Below are positions 41,901-52,558 of a stretch of 64,000 nt of DNA, piece by piece; the first letter of the stretch is position 1; each line of letters starts with the position of its first letter. The notes under the pieces are model-generated. The model did not search any database. It was given only the letters and a program-made list of their open reading frames with translations, and was not told where the DNA came from. Source of the DNA: Polytrichum commune (lineage: Eukaryota > Streptophyta > Polytrichopsida > Polytrichales > Polytrichaceae); assembly GCA_950295325.1 (NCBI GenBank), contig OX485807.1:51140796-51204795 (forward strand), written 5' to 3'. The translations under genes and the position numbers were made by a program.

Positions 41901-42060
41901 AGTTGAACTTTTCAAAGCCTCTACCATATTAGGGCTAAGGAGTTGAACTTGGCAAAGCCCCTATCATATTAGGGCTAAGGAGTTGAACTTGGCAAAGCCC
42001 TACCATATTAGGGCTAAGGAGTTGGACTTGGCAAAGCACCTACCATATTAGAGCTAAGGA
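41901..42060. repeat. Four-copy tandem repeat, unit about 40 bp
   Basis: Units start at 41901, 41941, 41981 and 42020. Each contains AGTTG(A/G)ACTT, GGCAAAGC and CCATATTAGGGCTAAGG variants. The hAT element has inserted at the very start of the first unit. Confidence 0.9.
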
Positions 42061-42235
42061 TTTAGCCTTCGGAAAATACAAGCACCACAAAAGGGTCCAA
42101 GTATTATCCGGAGGCTAGTTAGTATTGAAAAATCACGAAATTTGCATATCATTGCCGTTAGTATCAATTGCCCCAAACGAACAAGACACATCACACACAC
42201 TCACTGTACTAGGAGAATTCAAATAAGAAGAGGGA

Positions 42236-42499
42236 TTAGCATACAAAAAAACGGTACTTACTGTCCTTCATCCAAAGTGGGATAGCGTCACCATTTATGT
42301 CATCTACCTCCTCATCTGGCCCTTCCAAGGCAATTTGCAGCATTGCATCGAGACTCTTACTACCCAACTTATATCTAACTTTGGTCTTGATCAAATTTTG
42401 CACACTGAAAGCACGCTCAATTCTAGAACTCAAAAACTCATAATGCAAACGAAAATGCAAGCTCCAGCGCTGCGGAATGGAAGTTGTGGCGGGAAGCAA
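42236..42499 (-). pseudogene. hAT transposase dimerisation-domain relic
   Basis: The minus-strand frame reads SSRIERAFSVQNLIKTKVRY, then KLGSKSLDAMLQIALEGP and DAIPLWMKDSKYR. The pattern ER-FS--N-IKT--R--LG...L..LL.I, followed by an Ala-Ile..W, is that of the C-terminal hAT dimerisation region in plant and animal hAT transposase-like proteins. Only this part is present and no catalytic region was found nearby. It probably belongs to a decayed autonomous hAT element inside the compound insertion after C. Confidence 0.75.
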
Positions 42500-42835
42500 G
42501 TAACTCTAAACCTCAAGCCAACAAGGCATAGTCTCCAATTATGCATAGTATTGAAAAAATTACGTAATATATATATATTTGGTCGGTTGTCCGCCGTGAA
42601 AATAAATTTTCAATCGGTAATTTGCCGTGGATACTCTAGGGCAGCTTGCCTTAATGCCGACATTTTTTTTCTTCTAATCAGCCCATTTCTGTAAACCTTG
42701 ATTGTCTTCCGGAACCCCTTCCTGAACTTTCCAATTGCATTTGGAAATTCTCAAAATCGACCGGCTAGCTTGTAACTAACTGCCGGCACTACCCGTTCAT
42801 TGGTGTGGGGTGGTTCTACATGAGGCACTAAGCCA
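42500..42835. other. Non-coding remainder of the compound insertion
   Basis: No gene is supported. The + frame at 42335-42694 is partly the antisense shadow of the hAT relic. The segment ends where homology to the B and D tails resumes (GAAGATGGAGATCACTA). Confidence 0.45.
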
Positions 42836-43260
42836 TAACGAAGATGGAGATCACTATTTTACAAATGGGAGGCATTTTGATACTGCTCCCGCAAGTCATG
42901 GAAATGGATTTATTTTCAAGGCTGGATATAGTAACACGAAAGCATATCCAGCTACTCAAACTTCAAGCTATGTCATCACTGAAACGTGGGAAGCTGGCAG
43001 AGTGTAGTCTGCAAGGTATTGGCCTGCACACCAGATAGATCGCAATCCCCTGCTGTCAAAAGTTTGTTGTGTGTGGATGTTGAACCTGTCAACCTGCAAC
43101 AGGAGACCATAAAAGTTTGATCCTTCCATTCCTCTGCGTGAGAAATGCATTTTTTTGCAATGCACGTGTTCCGATCGTTTCCACTAAATGATCTTGTTAC
43201 TCGCAGTTACTCATCTTGTCAATGTGTGCAAAAGTAATCATCTACTCTTTGATTTTCCCA
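42836..43260 (+). pseudogene. Gene C LRR tail and truncated 3' module
   Basis: The frame at 42844-43038 reads EITILQMGGILILLPQVMEM, LFSRLDIVTRKHIQLLKLQ and LAECSLQGIGLHTR before a stop. It is colinear with the tails of B and D. The middle of the 3' module is missing: from about 43076 the sequence jumps to the last module segment (ACCTGCAACAGGAGACCAT), equivalent to 25925-26110 and 60962-61150. Confidence 0.7.
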
Positions 43261-46200
43261 AGCAATGAGCGTGGGCCACACTATTTCCTACATACAGAGT
43301 GTGGAAAGAAAAGAACAGGTATGGTGGACAACATGTAATGAGAAAATGAAAATCACGAACAAAAACTTATGCAAATAAATTTGCACAACCTACATTAGGA
43401 TGGTTGCGAGTGATGCCAGAATTTTGGCCTGTTCGCTTGATATGTTCAATTACATCTAATGCGGACAAGTGGCCTATGAGAGTAACTCTTATGGTCACTA
43501 GCAAATGATTCTCTCAAACATGATCGGCTTCCAAAGATTTTTGGGCCGAAGTCGCATGCTGATCCCGTTCTCATGTCCATGTAAACCTACTATAAATTTT
43601 CACTATCCACTAATTGTTGGGAGAGAGACAACCTTCTAATTTCTTTGACTCTCAATTCTTCAAGGTCAAAAGTGATTTAGAGGGTTACCTCTTTGCCAGT
43701 AATAATTGGTGGGCAATGAGAATATGAACTTTATTGGACGGGGATGAGCATGCGACCGTGCACCCAAGAGACCTAGAATTGACTATTTTTCAATGCCATA
43801 GGTGCTTCTCCAATGCAAAGGTCCATATTAAAGATTGAAATGTAATACTCAAAGAGTTTGAGTCATCTATGAATCTCACTACAAGAATTCAAAAGGATAT
43901 TCACCTTAATTTCTAGATTCCTATATGAAATAATCCCAAAGTATGTTTTCCATTTTTTTAATACGTCTTTCTTAAATGAAATTATTGAATTATTGCACCA
44001 AGGTTACATGTTTAAGGTTGCAGTTCCTATGAAACATGTATGTGGACCCTTTTCTTGTTTTAACTTGTGTAATAAAAATGTACAATATTTTCATCAAAAT
44101 TCATGAATATATTATAGATTTTATAATCGATGTTTGTAGACGATCTTGAGGACATGTTTGAAAGCTTAGGGCTTTCTAAACACCCACACTAACAACATAC
44201 AACAATAAAGTCCTAAATCACCTTCATAAATATGTTTTTGCATATGCTCTTCTTGTTAAACGTCTATTATATGATGCAACACATGGTTCCGAATACTCAT
44301 CTTTTTCCTTTTTTCAGTTCTTTTCTACATCTATTCTATACCATGATGATGTTAGCATTATGGCGTATGTGGTGGATAGGGCGTTCGCTTAATGAATAGG
44401 ATTTTGGACATGCATAGGGTTCATCCACCTACAACATGCTCAAACCACGGAAGTACTTAAAGGGACTCCAAAACTCCCCAAAAAATGGACACTCTAAGTT
44501 GCATTTACCCATCACATGTACCAAATATATATTCTATTAGGTTATAATCTTTCTAAATGATCTTTAAAATGCCCTATTATCAAAATATCCGCCCATTATT
44601 CTTCTTATTATGCCCATTATTAGGACTTTTTGATCATTGAATGTTGGAAATATCTTGAATAGGTAAGTTCTTAAAGTTCATTCAAGTTTGGCATTTCACG
44701 AGCGGGAAGTTCCTGAAATGCCTAACTTCTTGACTAGGCCTAAGCCTAATTTGGTGCCCACATCAGTATCTCGATAAATGAGGCAAGTTTGAAAATTACA
44801 TCAAATTAATCAAACTGATTAAGAGTAATTAAATAAATAAAATATTACTGGAACTAATTATGATGTAATTGAAATTTTCGGATTGATGGGCTTAATTACA
44901 CTTTTTTAGTTATCATTATGCTTAATCAGGTGTAATGCACTCACTTGCACTTAACTAGGTAGTCTGGGCTTAATTAGTTTGAATGAGTATGATTACTTGT
45001 AGAAATTTAGGCCTTGCACTTAATTGCGCTTGATTATGCTTAATTATTTTGATGGGTTTGATTATGTTGAATGTGTATGAATACTTGTGAAAGGAGAAGA
45101 CATTAGTTGAAATAATTGAAAAAGAATTAACTAAAATCAACACATTATTTCAAGTTCAATTGTAAACTGACAAAGGCACTTTGAAATGGTAAAGGACAAA
45201 ATATTATAACCTTGATGATAGTGAGGATTTTTTTAATGTTCCTAATTTCGAAGTTGAATACATGTTTCATTGACAATTTCATTTCAAAAGTGACATCCTA
45301 GTCAATTTCTTATTTACTAAGTGGAAGTATGTGTATATATATATAGGATATTGGACCTTGGAGGTGAGGTGCACTTATTATGGGTCTTGTGGACAAATGG
45401 CCTCCAAGAATACAAGTGCAACTTTTTGAAAGTCGGGTGGGGCAGGTAGCGTTTTTGCAGTCAACTTCTAAAATTTTCTAAAATTTTCGTCGAGAGAATA
45501 GCCTGAGGGTTCGAAGGTCGTGGGGCCCAACCCTTATCCCAGTGGAGATCCCTCCCCCTAAAAGTTCAAAGGGGGTGATTCAATGTTTGCCATCCACTTC
45601 TAGTTACAATGTTTGTTACTTAGACTAGTTATATAATTTCTCTCTCCTAGTGAAACTTCCTCTCATTTAGAAACTATAACAAACTCCACTACCAAAGGCT
45701 CCAAGCATGCAGGGTTCAATTTCCCAAATGGCACAATTTGCCTACTCTCACATCAAAATTGGAGGAAGTCGCCAAATTTTATTTATTTTGTGTCGGTGTC
45801 AAAAATTGCCAAACCATATTTCTAAAGTGCTCAAGATATTTTGTCAAACTCCTAAATTGATGTTGCATGCTAACGCATGCACATACCTTAACATAGCCAT
45901 TGTGGTTATGATCTCTTTCTTTGTACAGTAATCATACATTAATGCCTGCAGGTTAAGTGCAACATGTGAAGCTATAATTGAGGTTAACCTTTAATAAGCA
46001 TCCGAGAGTCCCAAATTGAGCCTCTCCATGCACAAAAACATGTATTTGACTTACATGTTTTCATTAAGAGTGAATTATGGCAAAAGTTAGTACCCTATCA
46101 AAAAATTAACTCATTCTTCGAGTGCAATTTGCAAATTGGTTAAATGCCTTAATTTTTAATTATGATTTTTTTTTTATGCAAATTGAGTATCCTTGGATAT

Positions 46201-47680
46201 TCATACATTCATACATACAAACATTGTATATTGATCATCAATGTCACATATGAGTATGTTTTAATCATATCCTTTGGACATCAGTGGTGAACTATTGTTA
46301 GCCCCACACAAGGACTCCGACCCAAGTTGCTCCAAAAGTGTACTAGAAGGTCCAAATGCATTAGAACTATATATTGAGTCCCCCAAAGAGGGATCGAACT
46401 GTGGGTTTGATCCTTCTTTGAGAAAACTTTTTGTTAAGAGCTCCTTAGCTCGTTGTATGTTGGAGCCTATTTTGAAAATTGGTGCAATTTTTGGCTCCTC
46501 CTCTTCCCACCTCTCAAACTTTGAGAGAATTATAGGATCTAAAATAAGGCATGTGCATGGGACCTGCCATCCTAGATCCCCATTGACTAATGCAAGTTTA
46601 CCTTGGCCCACCCATCATAGTAGGACAAGCTAGAAACTCTCTTTTTACTAGCCTGCGACCACTCTTTGAGTATGATAATTTAAGCATTAAGAAAACTTGG
46701 GTGACTTTGTGTTAATTCTCATGAACTCAAGGTTTTGGTACTAAACCCATAGTTTCATCTCCTACTCTTTCCAAATAACTTCATAATCCTTAAGAAACAC
46801 ATCATGTACACAATCTTCCCTTAAACTTGCATAATTTCTTGCTAGGTTTCTATGCACTTATATTGCAGCTTTTATATCAAGTGTCTTTAATTCGATTCAT
46901 ATGATTTTCTTCCAATATTCCTTTACTTGATGTTTGATTTTATATCATGTCCATACACATTGGAGCTCCAATGTGAAACCATAAATGTCTCTTGGAAAAT
47001 GTCAATAAATTTCCACATCTACAGCTGAAGGTTCATAAAGAACTCGTTGGTTGAAGTGGTGGAACTCCGGTCCCATGACAAGGGCCTCGCTTCATTTCCC
47101 ACCTCCCGACCTTGAGTAGATACCCCCATCAAATCATTCCTTATCCGAGCCTCTCTTTGAGCACATGAGTTCAACTTCAAATTGTTATCCTTATCTTTAA
47201 AGTTTCGTTATTGTGGTCGGAATTCAAACCCAGTATTTGAATATCTAATATAAACATTGGTTTTAGGTCGCCTACAAGCCACTTCAAACACTCATGACTT
47301 TTGCATACATTATCCAAATACTATACTTGTCGGTGTTTTGGAATCCTTTCAGTGTCCTGAAAAAACAGGTTGTATTTCTTGTCTCAATCATATGCTTGAT
47401 GCTCATTCCATTGAGTATCAAGTGTGTTGGACATACAATGTAACAATCAATGTTTCACCCTCCTTACAAAATGAATAAAAATAAAAGTAGCGTTGATGTT
47501 TATTTTACATCGACGTGAATGGAAGCCCATTCTACCATGCCTTGCTCATGTTTTGCCAAGCGTCAAGGTGGGGTTACTTCCTTCCTTTTGGGAGGTGTCA
47601 AGCTCCATGGGGGGTTTTAAAGTTAAGTCAGGGGGAGGGGTGTTCGGTATCTTGTATGAGGGGGGTTCAAGAACTTGTGT
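43261..47680. other. Intergenic region between C and D, diverged upstream DNA
   Basis: From about 43430 short blocks match the unit start (GGGAGAGAGACAAC near 43620, TTTGACTCTCAATTCTT near 43648), so this is an older, diverged version of the upstream DNA. At 44780-45110 degenerate AT-rich repeats of the type GCTTAATTA..TTTGATGGGTTTGATTA occur. Frames of about 117 codons are open on both strands at 46261-46633, and an 80-codon + frame lies at 47493-47735. I recognise no domain in them. No intact gene is supported. Confidence 0.5.
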
Positions 47681-48581
47681 GTTGTCTAAGGGCCACTTCA
47701 CACACCAGCCAAGAGCCATGACCATGAAATTGTGAGAGCCTGAAAGAGAGTGTCCAAAGACTGTCCCAAGACACCTACATCATGTAGTGTGATCACAGAT
47801 GCTCAAGTGTAGTGTCAAGCCATATGTGACCGGGTCCTCAACCATATGCTATTTCAATGAAATTCTATTAATGTGGGTCCTCACACATGATAAAATAGAA
47901 TAAATCAATGGTTGTGAACTTTCGGAGTGCCATGCATGGTTTCCCAGTATCATGGTAGGCCTACCTCCAAGAGGTGGTTTCTGAAAATATTCCAAGTGAC
48001 CATGAAACATGATCCATTTGATGCCATGTAGGAATGCATGCAGACTTTACATCCATCTTGCATGCATATACTCAGTTGGTCCATCAAGCGTAGTAAGAAA
48101 TGAACTTGGAGTGGCTCCGCCTTTTCCACCAATGAGTGTGCTTGAAGTGTAATGGTCACGGTCTTTGAGAGCCGGTTTACACTATGGACCATGAAGTCAA
48201 ACCACGGAAGAGGTTCTTTTTCAATGGTCCCAGTTCATGGTCCAACTTCCATGGTCGGACTTCTTAAAAATTTAGTTCTGAAAGCCTTGGGTCCCTCGCT
48301 AGGTGTAAACCGAATGTGGACCAAGAAGAATGACCATGCATCAAAAGTGAATGTGCTGATATTTTTTAATACATGCCCTAAAAGAGCAATTTAATAAAAA
48401 AAAATCAAGTTTGACCATTCTCTTGTCTTCTCTTGCAATGGGCTCCACTTGTCTTCACTTCTTGTTAAATGTGTCAAAGATGTGGCTTGCAAATTTTCTC
48501 ACAACAACTTTTACAAAAAATAAGCATTTTAATTTGTACATGTTAAATGTAATTTACATGTGACATGTACCTTGTGTCTTC

Positions 48582-48910
48582 ACTACACTAAATAGGATAT
48601 TTAGTGTTTTTTTTAATTTAATGTTCTTAACCACCGTACCTTGCTCAACATCAATTTTCAATTCTTTGATAATTAGTGTTAGAAGATTTGCTAGAACATA
48701 TGTTGGAATTCTCCTTTTAGCATTTTTATTTTTATTTTTTCATATCATTACTAACATTAAATTAAAAAATGAAACTTCCACATATTACCTTAGTTGATAT
48801 TTAGTGTTTAAGTTTACATTTAATGTTACTTACTTTCATAAGGTTATTGATATTTAGTGAAAGCATTCTTATTTAGTGTATCAAACACTAAATATCCTAT
48901 TTAGTGTAGT
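48582..48910. mobile_element. MITE with palindromic ends, copy 2
   Basis: The left end ACTACACTAAATAGGATATT is repeated as a perfect inverted copy at the right end for 28 bp. The end contains CACTAAATA-GGA-TATTTAGTG, which folds on itself. If the element starts at CACTAAAT, it is flanked by TA on both sides. It is nested inside the composite element. The related copy is at 27086-27403. Confidence 0.8.
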
Positions 48911-48920
48911 AGAGAACTAT

Positions 48921-49106
48921 GCGAAAAGAACCACAATCATTTTCCCATTGTGGTTCTTTTGACCACCTTGATCTACAGTCGCTACACAACTACAAATTTG
49001 TCTTTTTCATTTTGCAACTGCAATTTTTAAACAGTTTGGGGTGTATAAAATACCGTTGGAAAGTTATTTTCAAGACCTTTCCAACGGTATATTATAATCC
49101 CCCAAA
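48921..49106. repeat. Two hairpin-forming inverted repeats
   Basis: AAAAGAACCACAAT and ATTGTGGTTCTTTT form a perfect 14-bp stem with a 9-nt loop at about 48923-48959. Further on, GTATAAAATACCGTTGGAAAG and CTTTCCAACGGTATATTATA form a second stem at about 49040-49097, extended by TTTGGGG and CCCCAAA-type ends. Both lie within the composite element. No promoter or RNA gene can be assigned. Confidence 0.7.
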
Positions 49107-49710
49107 TTCCAAACATTTGAGTTGGTAGACCTAAAAAAACAATTCTGCACTCAAATTCTTGAGTTCTAGATGTCCCACCTTGTTTGATGGTACATGTGGG
49201 AGCAAGTTTAAGGGGTAGGGCATGGAAGAAATGGTTTATCTCATGGGTTATGATATGATCTAGGCACATAGAGGTTGGACTAGCTTCTCAAGATTCATTA
49301 CATTATATAGATGTTGGAAAGTGAGACTTGCCTAGTGGGAAGAGTTGTATATAAAGCTCCTAAAAACTTTTTGGTTAAAAATAATAATATTATAACAACA
49401 TTTCTCTGCCACGGCCCTTGCCTTTTCCTTCCAGACCACCTCTCTTGCCTCTCTCACCGCAAAACCCGTTGGACCATGTTTGTGCATTTATTAGGCCTTG
49501 GAAATTGAATTTTGGGAACCTCGACCTCCATGGTCCCTCTGCCATTTTTTCCTTAATGTAAACCGTAGTGGTCCCGGGACGAGTTTAGCAGCCAATCAAT
49601 GCTCTTACAACACCCTGGTCTGACTGCGTGGTCAATAGTGTAAACCGGCCTTGATTCTCGTGTGTGAAGTGGCCCTACTTTTCAGTTGTTGAGGACTACA
49701 TAGGTATGTA

Positions 49711-51972
49711 TAGTCTAACCTTGTTAATATGACACCCCTTTATGTGACGCCCTCGATCTCACGACACATTTTTGTGAGACCTAACTTTTTAGTTCAAAAC
49801 TCGCTCTTTAATACAACTACGACACTCAATATCGCGACATTTAGAATCTTTGTTTTATCACATTAAAGAGGTAGTTAATGCTAAAATCCTTTTCATCTAT
49901 GTTATGTACATCTATAATACACCCATTTTCACTTGGGAACTACTTGGGAACTTCACTTATCATTGGGAACTTAATGATAATTAGGGTTACTAGTGTAGAC
50001 TGGACATGGTTAGGGTTAGAGTGGCCTCGTGCCTAGTATTTTGCCGTGAATTGAGTATTGATGAGTTGGTGGATGCTACTTTGGGAACCAATTATGCACA
50101 AGACTTTGATCTTAATATTGATCTACATTCAATAGATGTGGATGATGTTGCTCCACTTACATGAAAACTTAATGATGCTAAACATCATGCATCATTGTTG
50201 TCTACTTTCTTATTAGAGGACTCTTTATATTTTGGTGTTAATGAAATGATTAGTTTTCAAAAGTTAGTAAGGAATTTTGAAAAGATGACAATCGCTAACT
50301 TGGGTGGGCAACACCACAGATCTTTGAACTCCTATTTCAAGAGTCTTTGAGAATATTTGTATTTGTTTGGAGTTATGCGTTATTATTCCATACCAACTAT
50401 ATTGCTTAAGCTCGTTGTATATATTTTTAAGCTCATACAATACTTATGTTTTCGTATTCCCTTAATAATACGGGTTGGGGATTCTTGGCACTCATGTATT
50501 TTCATTAGTGTAAGTTCATTCATCTTTGCGGATGAGATGAACCACTTTAGACACTATCTTACGTCTTCAGCTCCTTGTCTCAAGGGTTTCAAAAATACCA
50601 AGTTTTAGTAGTTCTAAATAATCCCAATCTAATCTAATACTTATGGCAATAATATATAAGGTGTTAGACATAAAAAAAATGCCTCATATAGAAGCAAGTG
50701 GGTGCATCATGCATTGCCAATCTATCATTACTAGTCTGGTTATTTTAAAGAAATTAATATGGGCAAACGTTAAATATCCCCTCACAAACGGTTGGCCATC
50801 CCGCCTAATTTCAAAAAAAACATTGCCCTTGCATTCTTGAAGGTTGCTTGACTACCAATCCCACATTGAATGCACTTCACCTTCAAGGTCTAAAATCCAA
50901 TATATATACGTGCACTTCCAATTAGTAAATAAGCAATTGATTGGGATTTCATTCCGGAAGTGAAACCATCAATCAAGCACGTAATTAACTTGGAGGTCAA
51001 AAAAATGACAAAATCCTCATTAATATTGAGGTTATAATTTTGTGACTTACCATTTTCCATTATCTTTGTCATTCTAATAGTAAATTAGTACAAGTGTTCA
51101 TAAGATGACCAAAATGAAACAATGAAGATAGAATATAGAACATATAACAAAAATATTATATAGAAATCAATTTTATTTTTTAGATAATATAATATGAGGT
51201 ATAAATAAATGGTATGTTATTTGGCATTAGACTTGTGGGATAACGCTATGGATTGGGTATACTCAGAAAATCATAAGTTTCTAACTATAGCCTCTCTGAA
51301 TTATTGTAATATTTTATCCTCATCACATATTGTATAATCTTTAAAATCACATGATGTGTATTAATTATTATAAAATAAAATTTATAATAAAAAAAATAAA
51401 AATATTGAATTGATTTTTGAGTTCACCAATCTAGCATGAGGTGATATATATTATTTTGACATATTACAAATGTTTGAGCAATCAAACCCGTGCAAAATAA
51501 ATGAATTATGAACAAAAAGAAATGTCTATGACAACACATCATAATTATATGTTGCACACGTTGATATCTTGCGATATTTATCAAAAGAACCATGTGGAAT
51601 TCAAATTCACATCATGGCCTTGGAAACAATTCATGTGAGGTTAGAAAATAGGCTTAGAGTATCCAAGGCCACATCATTGCCCCTTGCCAACTAATTGATA
51701 TTTACAAAATAGCTAGTAATTCACAATAGCTATAAATGAGAAAATAGGTCTTACATGCCAACTCGGAGGTGTTTCACTAAAGTTAGCTCCATCCGAGCTT
51801 CTTGATGGACTCATCCAATTTTTGTTACCATATGACTTTACTTGAGTGCCACAAATCCCCAGCCAATAATACGACTACTTTACGCCATTTGGCATATTCA
51901 TGAGAACACGACACCTTGATAATACGACTTCTTTGTGTTTCCCAAACGTGTCATACTAAAGAGGGAGAGCAG
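49711..51972 (+). mobile_element. Degenerate pogo-like element upstream of D
   Basis: A 2.26-kb insert starts TAGTCTAACCTTGTTAATAT, one base from the element end in B. It finishes with an imperfect inverted end (GTCATACTAAAGAGGGAGAG plus CAG). TA lies on both sides (49709-49710, 51973-51974). The homologous DNA upstream of C reads CATAGGTCTGTAAAGCACTT without it. A transposase tail relic lies at 50006-50350. The rest is AT-rich and decayed, so this looks like the remains of a longer coding copy. Confidence 0.8.
50006..50350 (+). pseudogene. Pogo-type transposase C-terminal relic
   Basis: From ATG 50006 the frame reads CLVFCRELSIDELVDATLG, an acidic stretch, a TGA at about 50162, then in the same frame MISFQKLVRNFEKMTIANLG and HHRSLNSYFKSL before TGA 50348-50350. 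A short acidic linker, a helical segment and a terminal (Q)T-LDSFF-like sequence are what I expect of the tail of pogo/Tigger transposases. The catalytic core is not recognisable. The call rests on the tail pattern and on the surrounding pogo-like termini. Confidence 0.5.
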
Positions 51973-51974
51973 TA

Positions 51975-52558
51975 ATATACTTCATGGCCAGGTGCTACGA
52001 AACATCACCCTGACACGTGTAATGAAATCTCATTCCCGAATCTAAGAATGACGTAGTAAACACGGAAGCAAGGTCCAGCCTAGGTCCCCACCTCAAATGC
52101 ATGTAGCAACCCAAGATGAACCACATGATATTCTCCCTTACTATACTGTATCTTATTATTAACCCCTCAATGCCCAAGGAGCTAAAAGGTGCTTGCGAGC
52201 AATCTATAGTTTCCACTCGCCCTGCGATTGACATGTTCCACCTGCGCTTACATCACCTTCCTCGCACTTGCTATTGAATTTTGTGTCTGCATCGAGGTGA
52301 GTCGATTCCAAAGTGTAGGGCGCGTCAAGCTCTATCTCGAAATTCCTAAACAGCTAAACCCTTCCGATCTTGCAACCTCACATCTGGTCAGAAGTGTAAA
52401 TTGTGAGCCATAATTCGCTTTTTGATCGTGATAACTTTCAAGCTAGCGAGCTGATTTCACATGCTTCCAGAACTGTTTATGAGTTTGTGGTGTTGTTCAT
52501 CTCTTGCTCCTTGTAGCGGGCGTGGTAGTCAATTGAAGAGTGCTCGTGATGCGGAACG
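51975..52558 (+). promoter_or_regulatory. 5' leader region of gene D
   Basis: Homology to the A and C leaders resumes right after the pogo-like insert (GCTACGAAACATCACCCTGAC). The leader exon ends at 52296 (ATCGAG|GTGAGT) and the next begins at 52517 after CTCCTTGTAG. The short upstream ORF of A and C has lost its ATG here (ATATGACATG has become GATTGACATG). The pogo-like insert lies only about 580 bp upstream of the start codon and may have displaced the original promoter. Confidence 0.5.

Larger units (their letters stand above)
48171..49650. mobile_element. Composite TIR element carrying a LINE piece
   Basis: The ends are inverted: GCCGGTTTACACTATGGACCA on the left, and TGGTCAATAGTGTAAACCGGC on the right. 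The upstream regions of A and C have no insert here (GACACGGGCACTCAGTCTCG at 34616). Imperfect TTGA-like flanks leave the duplication uncertain. The terminal sequence resembles hAT-type ends. The segment 49396-49505 matches the coding strand of the LINE fragment at 26575-26685. Two further elements or hairpins are nested inside (48582-48910, 48921-49106). Confidence 0.65.

Noticed and set aside
41901-42060. CRISPR-like regular repeats
   Set aside because: The units are contiguous tandem copies without unique spacers, in a plant nuclear setting.
42335-42694. 119-codon + frame downstream of C
   Set aside because: It overlaps the minus-strand hAT dimerisation relic, which explains the open frame. 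No domain is recognised on the + strand.
44365-44435. tRNA-like or SINE-like A-box/B-box spacing (TGGTGGATAGGGCG ... GGTTCATCC)
   Set aside because: I could not fold a complete cloverleaf, and no target duplication or tail is visible.
46261-46633. Overlapping frames of about 117 codons on both strands
   Set aside because: There is no recognisable domain, no splice or promoter context, and both strands are equally open.
47045-47120. Another Pol III-like segment (TGGTTGAAGTGGTGG ... GCTTCATTTCCC)
   Set aside because: The B-box match is poor and no boundaries can be set.
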